DNA of 64,000 nucleotides, taken from assembly GCF_001761325.1 (NCBI RefSeq), contig NZ_CP017478.1:1184001-1248000 (forward strand), read 5' to 3'. The stretch comes from Urechidicola croceus (GTDB lineage Bacteria > Bacteroidota > Bacteroidia > Flavobacteriales > Flavobacteriaceae). Shown here piece by piece: positions 15,816 to 27,100 of the stretch (position 1 is its first letter; the number at the start of each line of letters is the position of its first letter). A program made the position numbers and the translations under genes. Under the pieces are notes generated by a model. The model was not told where the DNA came from, made no database searches, and saw only the letters and a list, made by a program, of their open reading frames with translations.

Positions 15816-18800
15816 CTTTTCTTTTTTTTTGATTTTTTTTAAACTTGAATTCTTCACGCCAACTATATAAAACAGGAACAATAAAATAAGAGGTAATATC
15901 TATGACCATTCCTCCAAAAATTGGAATTGCCATCGGAATCATAATATCACTTCCTTTTCCTGTGGATGTTAAAACTGGCAACAATGCTAAAATGGTAGTT
16001 ACTGTCGTCATTAAACAAGGACGAATTCTTTTTTCTGCAGCTTCTAAAGCTGAAGCTCGAATGCTTTTTTTATCAGCAGGTTTATCACGATTAAAAGTTT
16101 GTGTTAAATAGGTTGCCATTACAACACCATCATCTGTAGCAATACCAAATAATGCAATAAAACCTACCCAAACAGCCACACTTAAATTAATGGTTTTCAT
16201 ATTGAAGAGTTCTCTTATATTTTCACCGAAAAGACTAAAATTGAAAAACCAATCTTGCCCATACAACCAAATCATAATAAAACCACCTGCAAAAGCAATT
16301 GTTATTGCTGTAAAAACCATAAATGATGTAGAAACTGATTTAAACTGAAAATATAAAATCAAGAAAATAATTGCCAATGCTAATGGGACTATAACAGACA
16401 ACGTTTTTTCTGCGCGCAATTGGTTTTCATAAGTACCTGTAAACTTATAACTGATACCTTTTGGAACAGTTAACACGCCAGCATTTATTTTTTGTTGAAA
16501 TAAAGCTTGTGCATTTTCAACCACATCAACTTCTGCAAAACCATCTAATTTATCAAACAACACATAACCAACTAAAAAGGTGTCTTCACTTTTAATTACT
16601 TGTGGTCCTTTTTCGTATCTAATAGTTGCTAATTCACTTAATGGAATAGGATTGCCTTTTGAAACAGGAATATAAATGTCTTTTATAGTTTCAGGATTGT
16701 TACGTAATTCTCTGGGGTAACGAACTCGAACTCCATAACGCTCTCTTCCTTCTACAGTTTGCGTTAATTGCATACCACCAACTGCAACTTTTAAAACACT
16801 TTGTACATCTTCAATAGAAATTCCGTAACGTGCAATCTTTTCTCTATCAATATCAATTAGTAAATAGGGTTTACCAATAATTCTATCTGCAAAAACAGCT
16901 TCTACTTTAACACCTTCTGCTTGTTTTAAAATGGTTTCTAATTGCAAGCCAAACTTTTCAATTTGTTTTAAATCTTGCCCTTTTACTTTTATTCCCATTG
17001 GTGCACGCATACCTGTTTGAAGCATAACCAACCTGGTTTCTATGGGTTGTAATTTTGGTGCGGAAGTAACGCCTGGTAATTTGGTGACTTTTACAATTTC
17101 ATTCCAAATATCATCTAGAGAATTAATTTTTGGACGCCAGTTTCTATAAAACTCTCCATTTTCATCTTCGATTAATTGCGACCTTTCGACTGCACTCAAG
17201 GTGACGTTATCAAAATTATTAGGATTTTGAATAAATTGTCCATTTTTCAATTCAAAAGCACCATTGTTATTTACTTTATAACGTTGTCTTTTCCCTTCTG
17301 CATTGCGCATATATTCAGATTTATACTGAATTATATTTTCATACATAGACAAAGGTGCAGGATCTAAAGCAGATTCGGTTCTTCCTGCTTTACCTACAAC
17401 CATTTCAATTTCTGGGATAGTAGCAACTGCCATATCTAATTGCTGCAAAACGCGTTTATTTTCTGCAACACCAGCATGTGGCAATGAAGTTGGCATTAAT
17501 AAGAATGAGCCTTCATTTAAGGAAGGCATAAATTCTTTACCTGTATTTTTTAAAATCCAACCTCCAGCAATTAGAATGGCAGTAGGTATTATTAAAAACA
17601 AGAGTTTATTTGCTAATGCCCATTTTAAAATTTGTGAATAATATTTTCTAAAAAGAGAAAATATTCCTAAAATACCAAAACAAATAATGGTTACAAAAAT
17701 CAAGTTGATGAAGATACTTCTGTCAAAACCTAATGGACGCCAATATTCTGCCAATAAGAATACAATGGCTATGCAAGAAATAATAATATTGATAAGGTTA
17801 CTATTTTTTTTATTCAGTTTTCTTAAAACAAGAAATAAACCATTAATCCCAAAAGCAATTAGAATACTTCCTGACCAAAATCCGCTAATTATGATTACAA
17901 TACCAGCAACTATTAACGCAATATTTATGATATACTTAAAAGACTTTTTAAGTGATGTTTTTCTGAATAAATAAGCTGCGAAAGGTGGAATTAAAAATAA
18001 GGCAATAACTAAAGATGCAGATAATGCCATTGTTTTGGTAAAAGCCAATGGTCTAAATAGTTTTCCTTCTGCACCAACCATTGTAAATACAGGTATAAAA
18101 CTGATAATTGTTGTTAAAACCGCCGTTAATATTGCACCTGAAACTTCTGCTGTTGCATTGTAAATTATTTCATCTGTAGTGTATTTTTTACCATCTTCGC
18201 TACTTTGTAGTTTTTCATCATCTAAATGACGAATCATATTTTCGGCGAGAATTACGCCAACATCAACCATAGTTCCAATAGCAATTGCAATACCTGAAAG
18301 TGCTACTATATTTGCATCTACATGAAACAGCTTCATTGTAATAAAAACCATTAATACTGCTACAGGTAGTAAGCCAGATATTAAAATAGAAGCTCGAAGA
18401 TTAAAAACCATTACAATAATCACCAAAATAGTAATGAGAATTTCTAATGTTAGCGCTTCATTAAGCGTGTCTATTGTTTCCTCAATCAACTTTGTTCTAT
18501 CGTAAAAAGGAACAATTGTTACTTGTGATGTTCTGCCGTCAGCTAAAACTTTTCTTGGTAAACCTCCTTTCAATTCTTCTATTTGAGTTTTTACATTGGT
18601 AATCACTTCCATAGGATTTGCACCATATCTTGCTACTACAACACCACCAACAACTTCTGCACCTTCTTTATCTAAAATACCTCTTCTTGTTGCAGGACCT
18701 AAAGAAACGTTACCAATATCTTTTATTTTGATAGCTGTAAAATCTACAGAAGTAACTACAGCATTTTCAATATCTTCAATCGATTTTATGTACCCTAAAC

Positions 18801-19551
18801 CACGAACTAAATATTCAGCTTGATTAATCTCTAAAGTCTGCGCACCAATATCTTGATTGCTACTTTTAACCGCTTTTACAACTTGATGTAAACCAATGTT
18901 GTATTGGCGCATTAATTCTGGATTGACATCTACTTGATATTCTTGAACATAACCACCAATTGAAGCCACTTCAGAAACACCACTTGCTGATGATAATCCG
19001 TATTTAATATAGTAGTCTTGAATACTTCGTAATTCTTGTAGATCCCAACCACCAGTAACATTTCCTTTTTCATCACGACCTTCAAGTGTGTACCAAAATA
19101 TTTGACCTAAACCTGTGGCATCTGGACCTAAAGCAGGGTTTACACCTTCTGGTAATAAATTACTTGGTAATGAGTTTAGTTTTTCGAGAATACGACTTCT
19201 ACTCCAGTAAAATTCTATGTCTTCTTCAAAAATGATATAGATACTTGAAAAGCCAAACATAGATGAACTACGAATGGTTTTTACACCAGGAATACCTAAT
19301 AATGAGGTTGTTAAAGGGTAGGTAATTTGATCTTCTATATCTTGTGGCGAGCGACCATCCCATTTTGTGAAAACGATTTGCTGATTTTCTCCAATATCTG
19401 GAATGGCATCTACAGCAACAGGATTACTTGGTAATAATGGAATATCCCAACTAAAAGGAGCGTTTACAGTTCCCCAACCTACAAAAAGCAGGAGTAATAA
19501 AACGGATACGAGTTTATTTTGTATTAGAAATTTGATGCTTTTATTTAGCAT
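15802..19551 (-). CDS. cusA: CusA-type Cu(I)/Ag(I) RND efflux pump
   Basis: This 1249-residue heavy-metal RND permease has two sets of six membrane helices with large periplasmic loops. The helix-4 signature AIAIGTMVDVGVILAENMIRHL fits the copper/silver class rather than the zinc/cobalt class. It is longer than E. coli CusA (about 1050), mainly through extra hydrophobic sequence around residues 540-640 and loop insertions, as is common in Bacteroidota. At residues 783-791, VTLSAVERS is the in-frame translation of a dispersed flavobacterial repeat. It pairs with the downstream TolC-type gene and the CusB-type adaptor gene. Confidence 0.9.
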   Translation of the reverse strand: MLNKSIKFLIQNKLVSVLLLLLFVGWGTVNAPFSWDIPLLPSNPVAVDAIPDIGENQQIVFTKWDGRSPQDIEDQITYPLTTSLLGIPGVKTIRSSSMFGFSSIYIIFEEDIEFYWSRSRILEKLNSLPSNLLPEGVNPALGPDATGLGQIFWYTLEGRDEKGNVTGGWDLQELRSIQDYYIKYGLSSASGVSEVASIGGYVQEYQVDVNPELMRQYNIGLHQVVKAVKSSNQDIGAQTLEINQAEYLVRGLGYIKSIEDIENAVVTSVDFTAIKIKDIGNVSLGPATRRGILDKEGAEVVGGVVVARYGANPMEVITNVKTQIEELKGGLPRKVLADGRTSQVTIVPFYDRTKLIEETIDTLNEALTLEILITILVIIVMVFNLRASILISGLLPVAVLMVFITMKLFHVDANIVALSGIAIAIGTMVDVGVILAENMIRHLDDEKLQSSEDGKKYTTDEIIYNATAEVSGAILTAVLTTIISFIPVFTMVGAEGKLFRPLAFTKTMALSASLVIALFLIPPFAAYLFRKTSLKKSFKYIINIALIVAGIVIIISGFWSGSILIAFGINGLFLVLRKLNKKNSNLINIIISCIAIVFLLAEYWRPLGFDRSIFINLIFVTIICFGILGIFSLFRKYYSQILKWALANKLLFLIIPTAILIAGGWILKNTGKEFMPSLNEGSFLLMPTSLPHAGVAENKRVLQQLDMAVATIPEIEMVVGKAGRTESALDPAPLSMYENIIQYKSEYMRNAEGKRQRYKVNNNGAFELKNGQFIQNPNNFDNVTLSAVERSQLIEDENGEFYRNWRPKINSLDDIWNEIVKVTKLPGVTSAPKLQPIETRLVMLQTGMRAPMGIKVKGQDLKQIEKFGLQLETILKQAEGVKVEAVFADRIIGKPYLLIDIDREKIARYGISIEDVQSVLKVAVGGMQLTQTVEGRERYGVRVRYPRELRNNPETIKDIYIPVSKGNPIPLSELATIRYEKGPQVIKSEDTFLVGYVLFDKLDGFAEVDVVENAQALFQQKINAGVLTVPKGISYKFTGTYENQLRAEKTLSVIVPLALAIIFLILYFQFKSVSTSFMVFTAITIAFAGGFIMIWLYGQDWFFNFSLFGENIRELFNMKTINLSVAVWVGFIALFGIATDDGVVMATYLTQTFNRDKPADKKSIRASALEAAEKRIRPCLMTTVTTILALLPVLTSTGKGSDIMIPMAIPIFGGMVIDITSYFIVPVLYSWREEFKFKKNQKKRKDEEF
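17179..17205. repeat. Dispersed flavobacterial repeat copy in frame inside cusA
   Basis: The core CCTTTCGACTGCACTCAAGG followed by TGAC is a variant of the short repeat common in flavobacterial intergenic DNA. On the coding strand it is translated as VTLSAVERS (residues 783-791), between FDN and QLIEDENGEF, with the frame kept. The local protein stretch is polar and presumably a periplasmic loop that tolerates insertion. Confidence 0.6.
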
Positions 19552-19660
19552 TGGCTTTGATTATTAAACAATTAGACATTGGTATTGAGAAAACACCGAA
19601 TACAACAAATTATCCTTATAACATTGATATTATAGGATATTACAGTCTATTGTTTAAAAA

Positions 19661-20083
19661 TCAAATTAAATACATCTCGTCAATCTTGAAGATTTGCCTA
19701 ATGACGAGTGGTGGTTTGTACTCTTCGTAAGAAGATACATTATTTTCTAAACCTTCAAAAAGGTTAATATGTGTGTAAATAAATGAAGATATGAATACCT
19801 GTTGTTCAAATGAAATTTTGTCAACTTGTAATTGAAGTTCGTCTTGACCATCAATTAATAATTGCACATCATTACAACAGTCTTTTTTAACTATTGAACA
19901 CCCAGAAATAGAATTTGAAGAAGTTTTCTGATTTTCCATTCCACAAGTAGAAACCTCATCAAAAAAAGCAATATCTACAAGTGTACCACCACAAAAATGT
20001 TTTGTGACTGCAAATGAAGTTGTAGAAATTAATACTACAAAAGCCATTAAAATTGCTAATATTTTATGAGAAAATTCTTTCAT
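19661..20083 (-). CDS. HYC_CC_PP family small exported protein
   Basis: This 140-residue protein has an N-terminal signal peptide or anchor (KILAILMAFVVLISTTSFA), then the family's sparse motifs: HFCGG near residue 29, KDCCND near residue 70, and EYKPPLV near the C-terminus. These Cys/His positions suggest metal binding in the envelope. The family recurs beside heavy-metal ATPases in Bacteroidota, and here it lies between cusA and the P1B-2 ATPase gene. The function is not known. Confidence 0.75.
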   Translation of the reverse strand: MKEFSHKILAILMAFVVLISTTSFAVTKHFCGGTLVDIAFFDEVSTCGMENQKTSSNSISGCSIVKKDCCNDVQLLIDGQDELQLQVDKISFEQQVFISSFIYTHINLFEGLENNVSSYEEYKPPLVIRQIFKIDEMYLI

Positions 20084-20150
20084 TAGAAATACAAAAGTAC
20101 AAAATTATCACAAATCTTTTTTCTGTTAAAAAAATAATTTGGAAAAATAG

Positions 20151-22103
20151 TTAGTTCCAAGACATTCTTTGTAATCTCACAGCATTTAAAATAGCTAATA
20201 ACGCAACACCTACATCTGCAAAAACGGCTTCCCACATTGTAGCTAATCCACCAGCTCCTAAAATTAACACAATCACTTTTACACCAAATGCTAATCCAAT
20301 ATTTTGCCATACAATTTTTCTTGTAGAACGACCAATTTGAATTGCTTTTATCACTTTTGAAGGTTGATCTGTTTGAATAATTACATCTGCTGTTTCAATA
20401 GCAACATCGCTACCTAAACCACCCATTGCAATACCAACATCACTTGCAGCCAAAACAGGCGCATCATTAATTCCATCACCAATAAAAGCAATCTTATTTT
20501 CTGAATTTTGTTTTAATTTTTCTACTTCATTCAATTTATCTTCTGGCAATAAACCGCCTTTAGCTTTTTCAATATTTAGTTCTGTAGCTACTTTTTGCGT
20601 AATAGAATCCTTATCCCCAGAAAGCATCATTATTTTTTTAATACCTACTTTATGTAAATTGGTAATTGTTTCTTTTGCATCTTCTTTTAGTTCATCTGCT
20701 ATCACAACATAACCTGCAAATTGATTATCGATTGCAACTAAAACGATAGATTCTACAATAGATTCCGTTTCAGATGGAACATCAATATTATTAGAAGACA
20801 TTAAGGCTTTATTTCCTACTAAAACTGTTTTACCATTTACAATCCCTTTTAAACCTTTACCTGCAATTTCCGATACTTCTGAAGCTTGAAAATCTTTACC
20901 ATCTGCTTTATATTCTAAAATAGCTTTTGCAATAGGATGTGTAGATTGTTCTTCCATTGCCATTAGGTATTTCATAAACTCTTTTTCTTCCCAATTAATG
21001 GCTTTAATTTCTTTAATTTTAAACACTCCTTTTGTTACAGTGCCAGTTTTATCCATTACCAATGTATTTATCTTGGTCATAGCGTCTAAAAATGAAGCGC
21101 CTTTAAACAATATTCCATTTTTTGAAGCTGCTCCCAAACCACCAAAGTATCCTAAAGGAATAGAAATAACCAAGGCACAAGGACAGGAAATTACTAAAAA
21201 TATTAATGCACGATATAGCCAATCTCTAAACACATAATCATCTACAAAAAAGTATGGTAAAAATGTTATCGCAATAGCCAAATAAACCACAATAGGAGTG
21301 TAGATACGAGCAAATTTTCTAATGAATAATTCTGTTTTAGATTTACGAGCTGTTGCGTTCTGCACCATATGTAGAATTCGAGAAATTGAACTATCCTTAA
21401 ATTCTTTTGTAGTTTCGATTTCTATTACACCATCCATATTAATGCTACCGGCAAATACTTTTTCACCTTTTGAAATCGTATCTGGCTTGCTTTCACCAGT
21501 TAAAGCTGCTGTATTGAAAGACCCTTTTTCGGATAATAAAATACCATCCAATGGAATTTTTTCACCTACACGAACTTGAATTTTCTCTCCAATATTTACA
21601 GCTTCTGGCGACACACTTATATAGTCACCATCACGAAATACATTGGCTTCTTTTGGCCTAACATCCAATAATGCTTTAATATTTCCTTTTGCTCTATTTA
21701 CTGCTGCATTTTGAAATAATTCTCCTACTGCATAAAATAGCATTACTGCAACACCTTCTGGATATTCACCAATTATAAATGCACCAATCGTGGCAATAGA
21801 CATTAAAAAGAACTCGGTAAAAACATCGCCTTTTATAAGGCTTTTCCATCCTTCTTTAATTACTGGAAATCCAACTGGAATATATGCTAAAGTGTACCAA
21901 ACTACTCGAATCCATCCTTTAAATTGAGGAATCACATCAAAATAATCTACAGCGATACCTACAATTAACATTACAAAACTTATGATAGCAGGAATGTATG
22001 TTTTGAATGCGCTACCATCTCCGTGGTCGTGACCATCATCGTGAGAATGTTGTTCCTTTGAATTTGGTTTTAAATCTCTTAAATTGACTTTCTTTTTCTT
22101 CAT
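20151..22103 (-). CDS. P1B-2 type heavy-metal ATPase (Zn/Cd/Pb class)
   Basis: This 650-residue P-type ATPase lacks an N-terminal HMA domain and instead has a His/Asp-rich tail (HSHDDGHDHGDG, residues 19-30) that could bind zinc or cadmium. The core motifs are TGE (202-204), CPC in VISCPCALVISIP (307-309), DKTGT with Asp351, HPIAKAIL and GDGINDAPVLAASD. The CPCALVISIPLGYFGG sequence fits the zinc/cadmium/lead exporters (CadA/ZntA) rather than copper ATPases. It overlaps the DUF3703 gene by four bases, as part of the Fur-family-led operon. Confidence 0.9.
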   Translation of the reverse strand: MKKKKVNLRDLKPNSKEQHSHDDGHDHGDGSAFKTYIPAIISFVMLIVGIAVDYFDVIPQFKGWIRVVWYTLAYIPVGFPVIKEGWKSLIKGDVFTEFFLMSIATIGAFIIGEYPEGVAVMLFYAVGELFQNAAVNRAKGNIKALLDVRPKEANVFRDGDYISVSPEAVNIGEKIQVRVGEKIPLDGILLSEKGSFNTAALTGESKPDTISKGEKVFAGSINMDGVIEIETTKEFKDSSISRILHMVQNATARKSKTELFIRKFARIYTPIVVYLAIAITFLPYFFVDDYVFRDWLYRALIFLVISCPCALVISIPLGYFGGLGAASKNGILFKGASFLDAMTKINTLVMDKTGTVTKGVFKIKEIKAINWEEKEFMKYLMAMEEQSTHPIAKAILEYKADGKDFQASEVSEIAGKGLKGIVNGKTVLVGNKALMSSNNIDVPSETESIVESIVLVAIDNQFAGYVVIADELKEDAKETITNLHKVGIKKIMMLSGDKDSITQKVATELNIEKAKGGLLPEDKLNEVEKLKQNSENKIAFIGDGINDAPVLAASDVGIAMGGLGSDVAIETADVIIQTDQPSKVIKAIQIGRSTRKIVWQNIGLAFGVKVIVLILGAGGLATMWEAVFADVGVALLAILNAVRLQRMSWN

Positions 22104-22462
22104 TTTGAATTGAATAAATTTTTAATATCATTAGGTATAATCATAGATTTTAATGGTGGTACGTTTGCACCGCCTGTGTTACCAAGTGGCACGTGGTCAA
22201 TAAATGATTTCCAACCACCAACAAGTAACCTAATAATTTGACCGAGTACTTCTTTAGTATCTTTTTGCATAAATCCAAATTTTAGCATTAGCCAATGTGA
22301 ATAGGTATGTTCTATAGGGTAAGATTGCCCTATTATATGACTGCGTTCTAAATGATACCAAGCATTATTATACTGCTTATTTTCTAAACATAAACTGTAT
22401 AGTTTTAATTCTTCATTATAAGCCTGTTTAAGAGGTTTAGGTATTTTAGTATTAAACTTCAT
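22100..22462 (-). CDS. DUF3703 domain protein of the element
   Basis: I choose the ATG at 22462 (MKFNTKIPKPLKQAYNEEL). The frame continues upstream to 22504, but the family and the paralogue at 35484 start MKF. The 120-residue protein has YNNAWYHLERSHIIGQSYPIEHTYSHWLMLKFG and the C-terminal GNTGGANVPPLK signature of DUF3703. The His/Met-rich centre suggests metal binding, but the function is unknown. It lies between the Fur-family gene and the zinc-type ATPase, overlapping the latter by four bases. Confidence 0.8.
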   Translation of the reverse strand: MKFNTKIPKPLKQAYNEELKLYSLCLENKQYNNAWYHLERSHIIGQSYPIEHTYSHWLMLKFGFMQKDTKEVLGQIIRLLVGGWKSFIDHVPLGNTGGANVPPLKSMIIPNDIKNLFNSK

Positions 22463-22518
22463 ATCCACTAATTTTTTATAAAAATAATCTAATAGTAAGT
22501 GCAATGGAAGTACATTTG

Positions 22519-22932
22519 TTATCTACTACACTTATCACAAATACCTTTTACAACCAAGTTTACATTTTCTGAAACAAAGCCATCAGGCACTTTAATTTTT
22601 GGTATTTTATGGTCTGTTAAGCAAATGGTTTCATTACAATTGTTACAATGGAAATGTAAGTGTAAATCTTTATTTATATCACAACTACAACCTTGTTCAC
22701 ATAAAGCATATTTGGTAATACCTGTACCATCATCTATTTGATGTACAATGTCTTTTTCCTCGAATGTTTTAATAGTTCTGTACAATGTAGTTCTATCTGC
22801 TTTTTCAAAAGCATTTTCAATATCACTTAATGTTACTGCTACTTGTTTCTCTGCAAGAAACTTATAAATCAATAAACGCATTGCCGTAACGCGAATATTT
22901 TTTAACTCTAATAATTGTTCTATGGTTTGCAT
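22519..22932 (-). CDS. Fur family transcriptional regulator
   Basis: This 137-residue protein has the Fur winged helix (VTLSDIENAFEKADRTTLYRTIKTFEEKDIVHQI) and a dimerisation/metal domain with HLHFHCNNCNETICL and two CxxC pairs (Cys96/Cys99 and Cys132/Cys135), the structural zinc site. The short, His-rich form resembles Zur-type or other zinc-responsive members. Its place between the CzcB-type adaptor and the zinc-type ATPase genes suggests it controls the divalent-metal operon. The metal it senses is not shown by the sequence. Confidence 0.85.
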   Translation of the reverse strand: MQTIEQLLELKNIRVTAMRLLIYKFLAEKQVAVTLSDIENAFEKADRTTLYRTIKTFEEKDIVHQIDDGTGITKYALCEQGCSCDINKDLHLHFHCNNCNETICLTDHKIPKIKVPDGFVSENVNLVVKGICDKCSR

Positions 22933-22935
22933 AAT

Positions 22936-24141
22936 CTAATGTTCGTGTTCTGCTTCGCCTTTTTTCATTTCGGCTATTAAATAATAGGCATTATTATAAG
23001 CAAAGTTTGTATTTGGTTTTATATCTTCAGAAAATTGAATAGCTATCCAATTGCCATCTTTTGCTCCTAAAAGCACTTCAACTGGTTTAAAACTCCAATC
23101 GTCATTTTCTTTTTCTGCCGAAAACACAAAAAATTTATCACCTTCTTTTACTATCGCACTTTCGGGCAATGCCATAGTTTGTGTGTTTTCTGTTTGAATT
23201 TTTCCTTGAATATACATTCCAGGAATTAAGTTACCTTTCTTGTTTTCAATTTCAGCGTGTACGTGTACTGCTTTAGGGTCATCTTCAAATGTTTTGCTTA
23301 CGGAATAGATTTCTGCTGTTAATTCTTCATCTTGCATTGTTTGTATATTAAAGCTTACTTTTTGACCTTTCTTAACTTTATACACATCTTTTTCAAAGAC
23401 CATTAAATCAGCGTGAACGTGATGTGTGTTTACAATTTCAAAAAGTTCGGTTTGTGGTTCTACATACTGACCTGTTTTCACTTCAACCTTTTGCACATAG
23501 CCTTCAATAGGACTGCGTAGTGAAATACTTTGAGCAATTGTTCCATTTTTAACTAATGAGGTGTTTATGTTTAATAGTTTTAATTGTGCTTCTAAACCGT
23601 TTGCCATCGCTTTTGAGGCATCATATTCAGCTTCTGCTTTTTGAAAATTTGCACCAGAGCCAACTCCTGCATCATATAATTTTTGTTGACGCTCAAAGTT
23701 CTTCTTTAAAAAATTACTATTGCTAAAAGCATTCAAATAATCGGTTTGCATTTGAATAATATTTGGATGTGAAAGATATGCCACAACTTGACCTTTATTC
23801 ACTTTGTCTCCTTCAATCACTTTTATGGATAACACATTTGCACCAACTACAGAAGTTATTGCTGCTTCACTTTGTGGTGGTACTTCCAATGTGCCATTTG
23901 CTTCTACATAACCACTCATATTACGCAATGCAATGGTGTCTATCTTCATTTTTAAAGCTTCAAACTGTTGTTGTGAAAGCATCACTTCTTCGCCTTCGCT
24001 ATGGTCATCGTTTTCTTCAATCTTTTGTTCTTCGTTATGGGAATGACCATCACCTTCCTTATGGCTTTCTTTATTTCCGCAAGCAACAACTAAAAATGAA
24101 ACTGTTAGTAGTGCTAAAATTATATATTGTGTGTTTTTCAT
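22936..24141 (-). CDS. Efflux RND periplasmic adaptor (CzcB type) lipoprotein
   Basis: This 401-residue protein has a lipoprotein signal ending LVVAC (Cys21), then a His-rich segment (SHKEGDGHSHNEEQKIEENDDHSEGEE) and the membrane fusion protein core (VVGANVLSIKVIEGDKVNKGQVVAYLSHPNII; SPIEGYVQKVEVKTGQYV). It ends with HEHEH-like residues (EAEHEH). The His-rich ends suit zinc, cobalt or cadmium. It lies four bases from the fused RND pump gene and surely works with it. Confidence 0.85.
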   Translation of the reverse strand: MKNTQYIILALLTVSFLVVACGNKESHKEGDGHSHNEEQKIEENDDHSEGEEVMLSQQQFEALKMKIDTIALRNMSGYVEANGTLEVPPQSEAAITSVVGANVLSIKVIEGDKVNKGQVVAYLSHPNIIQMQTDYLNAFSNSNFLKKNFERQQKLYDAGVGSGANFQKAEAEYDASKAMANGLEAQLKLLNINTSLVKNGTIAQSISLRSPIEGYVQKVEVKTGQYVEPQTELFEIVNTHHVHADLMVFEKDVYKVKKGQKVSFNIQTMQDEELTAEIYSVSKTFEDDPKAVHVHAEIENKKGNLIPGMYIQGKIQTENTQTMALPESAIVKEGDKFFVFSAEKENDDWSFKPVEVLLGAKDGNWIAIQFSEDIKPNTNFAYNNAYYLIAEMKKGEAEHEH

Positions 24142-24145
24142 TGTC

Positions 24146-27100
24146 TTATTGATTAAAATATTGTAGTTGAAATGTGCTTTCTAAATAATTTATTAATGCT
24201 TCTTGTGCTTCTATTTCAGATTGAATAGCTTCTTTTATGAGTAGTGTAAACCTCGTGTAATCTATCTCTCCTTCTTTATAAGCAAATAAAGCTCCCAATT
24301 TTTGTTCTTTTACAAGAGGTAACACCTCCATTTTATAGAAGAACCAAGCTTTTTTCCATTTTTGATAATTCTCTTTTGATTGTTTAAACTTCGATTGTAC
24401 TTCTTGTTTTTTAAACTGAATGTTGGTGTCAGCAATTTCCTTATCTATTCTTGCAGTTTTAACTTTTGCTTTATTTGTACCTGATAAAAAAGGAATTGAA
24501 ATACCTGCTTGATATGTGTAAAAACCTGAATTTCCATTTACTTTTTGTAAACCACCTTGTAGGTTTAGTTTTGGTAAATTATCTGCTTTTGCTGCCTTAT
24601 AATTTGCTTCTGCTTCTGCAAATTGTGATTGTGCCAAAGCATACAAAGGATGTTTTTCTGGGTTAAAAGCGTCAACATCTATTTCAGGTGATATTTCAAA
24701 ATTATTAGGAACGGTATAGAAAGTATTAGTAACTAGCCATAAATTTAGTTGTTGTAATGCAATCCTAAATTCTCTTTTTGATTGCATCAACTTGTTTTTA
24801 ATCTTTAGTACTTGAGTTTTAGCTGCAGAGTATTCTAATTTAGAAATAGCTTCTACTTCATAATTTAATGCTACTGCTTTTTCAAAGTTGGTGTAAATAG
24901 AATCTAACTCTTTGTATAAATTATAATTCCTTTTACTCTGTAAAGCATTTGCCCACGCTTTCTTTACTTCCAGTTCTAAATCTAATTCTGAAAGCTGAAA
25001 CGCTTTTTGAGCTAACTGAATGCGTTGTTTTTGCAAATGTTTTTTTACAGAAATACCAAACACATCAATGTTGTTTTGACCAATACCTATAGTTGTATAA
25101 ATGCCATTCCCATTATTAACTTCTTCACCTCCTGTAAAAATTTGAGTAGTACCAAAATCGTAAGCTGTATTTTTAAGCTGCTCTTGTTTGTTGATTTCTA
25201 ATTGCTTTTGTTTCAATAAAGGGTAGTTTTCTTTGGCTAAATTCACAGCTTCTTGCATCGAAATAACTGGCAACGTATCATTGATATCTTGTGCGTTTCC
25301 TTTTGTAGGTAACAAAAAGAGAAAAACTACCATAGCTGTTGCTGCAATCATTTTTTTGTTAGCTCTCAATTTGAATGATTTGTTTTCTACCCAATGATAT
25401 AAAATTGGTAAAACGAATAATGTTAACAATGTAGAAGTTAGTAAACCACCAATTACAACCGTTGCTAAAGGTCGTTGCACTTCTGCACCAGCTGATGCCG
25501 AAATTGCCATCGGTAAAAAACCTAAAACATCTGTAAAAGCAGTTAACATAATTGGTCTAATTCTTCGTTTTGTGCCTTCTATAATTCTATCTTTTAAATT
25601 GGTTACACCTTCTTCTTTTAGTTCATTTAAACCACTAATCATAACCAATCCGTTTAAAACTGCAACACCAAATAACACAATAAAACCTACACCTGCAGAA
25701 ATACTAAAAGGCATATCTCTTAACCATAATGCAAAAACACCTCCAATAGTTGCCATTGGTATTGCGATATAAATCATTAAAGTTTGAGGTAATGATTTTA
25801 AAGCAAAATAAATGAGTATAAAAATTAGTAATAACGCAATTGGCACGACTGTTAATAAACGATTGCTGGCACGTTCTAAATTTTCAAAAGCGCCACCATA
25901 ACGAATAAAATAACCTGTAGGTAATTCTAATTGTGCATCTAACTTTGATTTTATTTCCATTACCAAAGATTTTACATCCCTTCCTCTAACGTTAATACCA
26001 ACATAAGTTCTTCTATTCGTATTATCTCTACTTATTTGCATTGGACCAGCTTTGTAGCTTACGTCTGCAATTTCACGAAGTGGAATTTGATTTCCAGAAG
26101 GTAAATTGATGTATAAATTTTGAACATCAGAAATATTTTTACGATTGGTAGCATTTAATCTTACTACTAAATCAAATCTTTTTTCTCCTTCAAAAATGAT
26201 ACCTGCAGTACCACCAGCAAAAGCAGATTGTACCAATTGATTCATTTTATTTATTTGAAGGCCATATTGAGCTAATTTATTTCTATTATACGTTATTGTA
26301 ATTTGTGGTAAGCCAGTTGTAGCTTCGGCTTTCATATCTCCAATACCTTCTGTACCTGCAATAATTTTAGATATTTCTTCTGCTTTTTGAGATAATACAT
26401 TTATATCTTCACCATAAATCTTTATAGCTATATCTTCTCTAACACCTTCTAATAATTCATTAAAACGCATTTCAATTGGTTGGGTAAATTCGTAATTTAC
26501 ACCAGGAATTATTTCAACAGCTTCTTTCATTTGCTCAATGAGTTCTTTTTTAGAATTAACTGAAGTCCATTCCCTTTTTGGTTTTAAAATCACAAAAATA
26601 TCTGCAATATCCATAGGCATAGGATCTGTAGGTATTTCTGCAACACCAATTCGACTTACAATTTTTTCAACTTCTGGAAACTTTGTTTTAACAATTTGCT
26701 CAATCTTTGTTGTTGTTTCAATAGTTTCAGTTAATGAACTACCAGGTTTTAAAATAGCGTGAAAAGCAATATCACCTTCATCAAGTTGAGGTATGAACTC
26801 GCCCCCCATTCTTGTAAACATAAAAACAGTAATACCAAATAAAATAACAGAAACACCAATTATTAGTTTTCCTTTTTTTAATGCTTTTTCTAATATAGGT
26901 TGGTATTTATGTTCAACCCAATGCACAAATTTATCTCCATAAGATTTTTTTTCTGATTTTGGAGCTCTTAAAATTAATGCGGACATCATTGGTACATAAG
27001 TCAAACACAGCACCATTGCACCAATCATTGCAAAAATGAAAGTCAATGCCATAGGTTTAAACATTTTCCCTTCAATACCCTCTAAAGCCAATATTGGCAG

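Noticed and set aside
20083-20310. 75-codon frame covering the end of the zinc-type ATPase gene
   Set aside because: Out-of-frame shadow of the ATPase C-terminus; its Cys-rich look comes from the ATPase codons.
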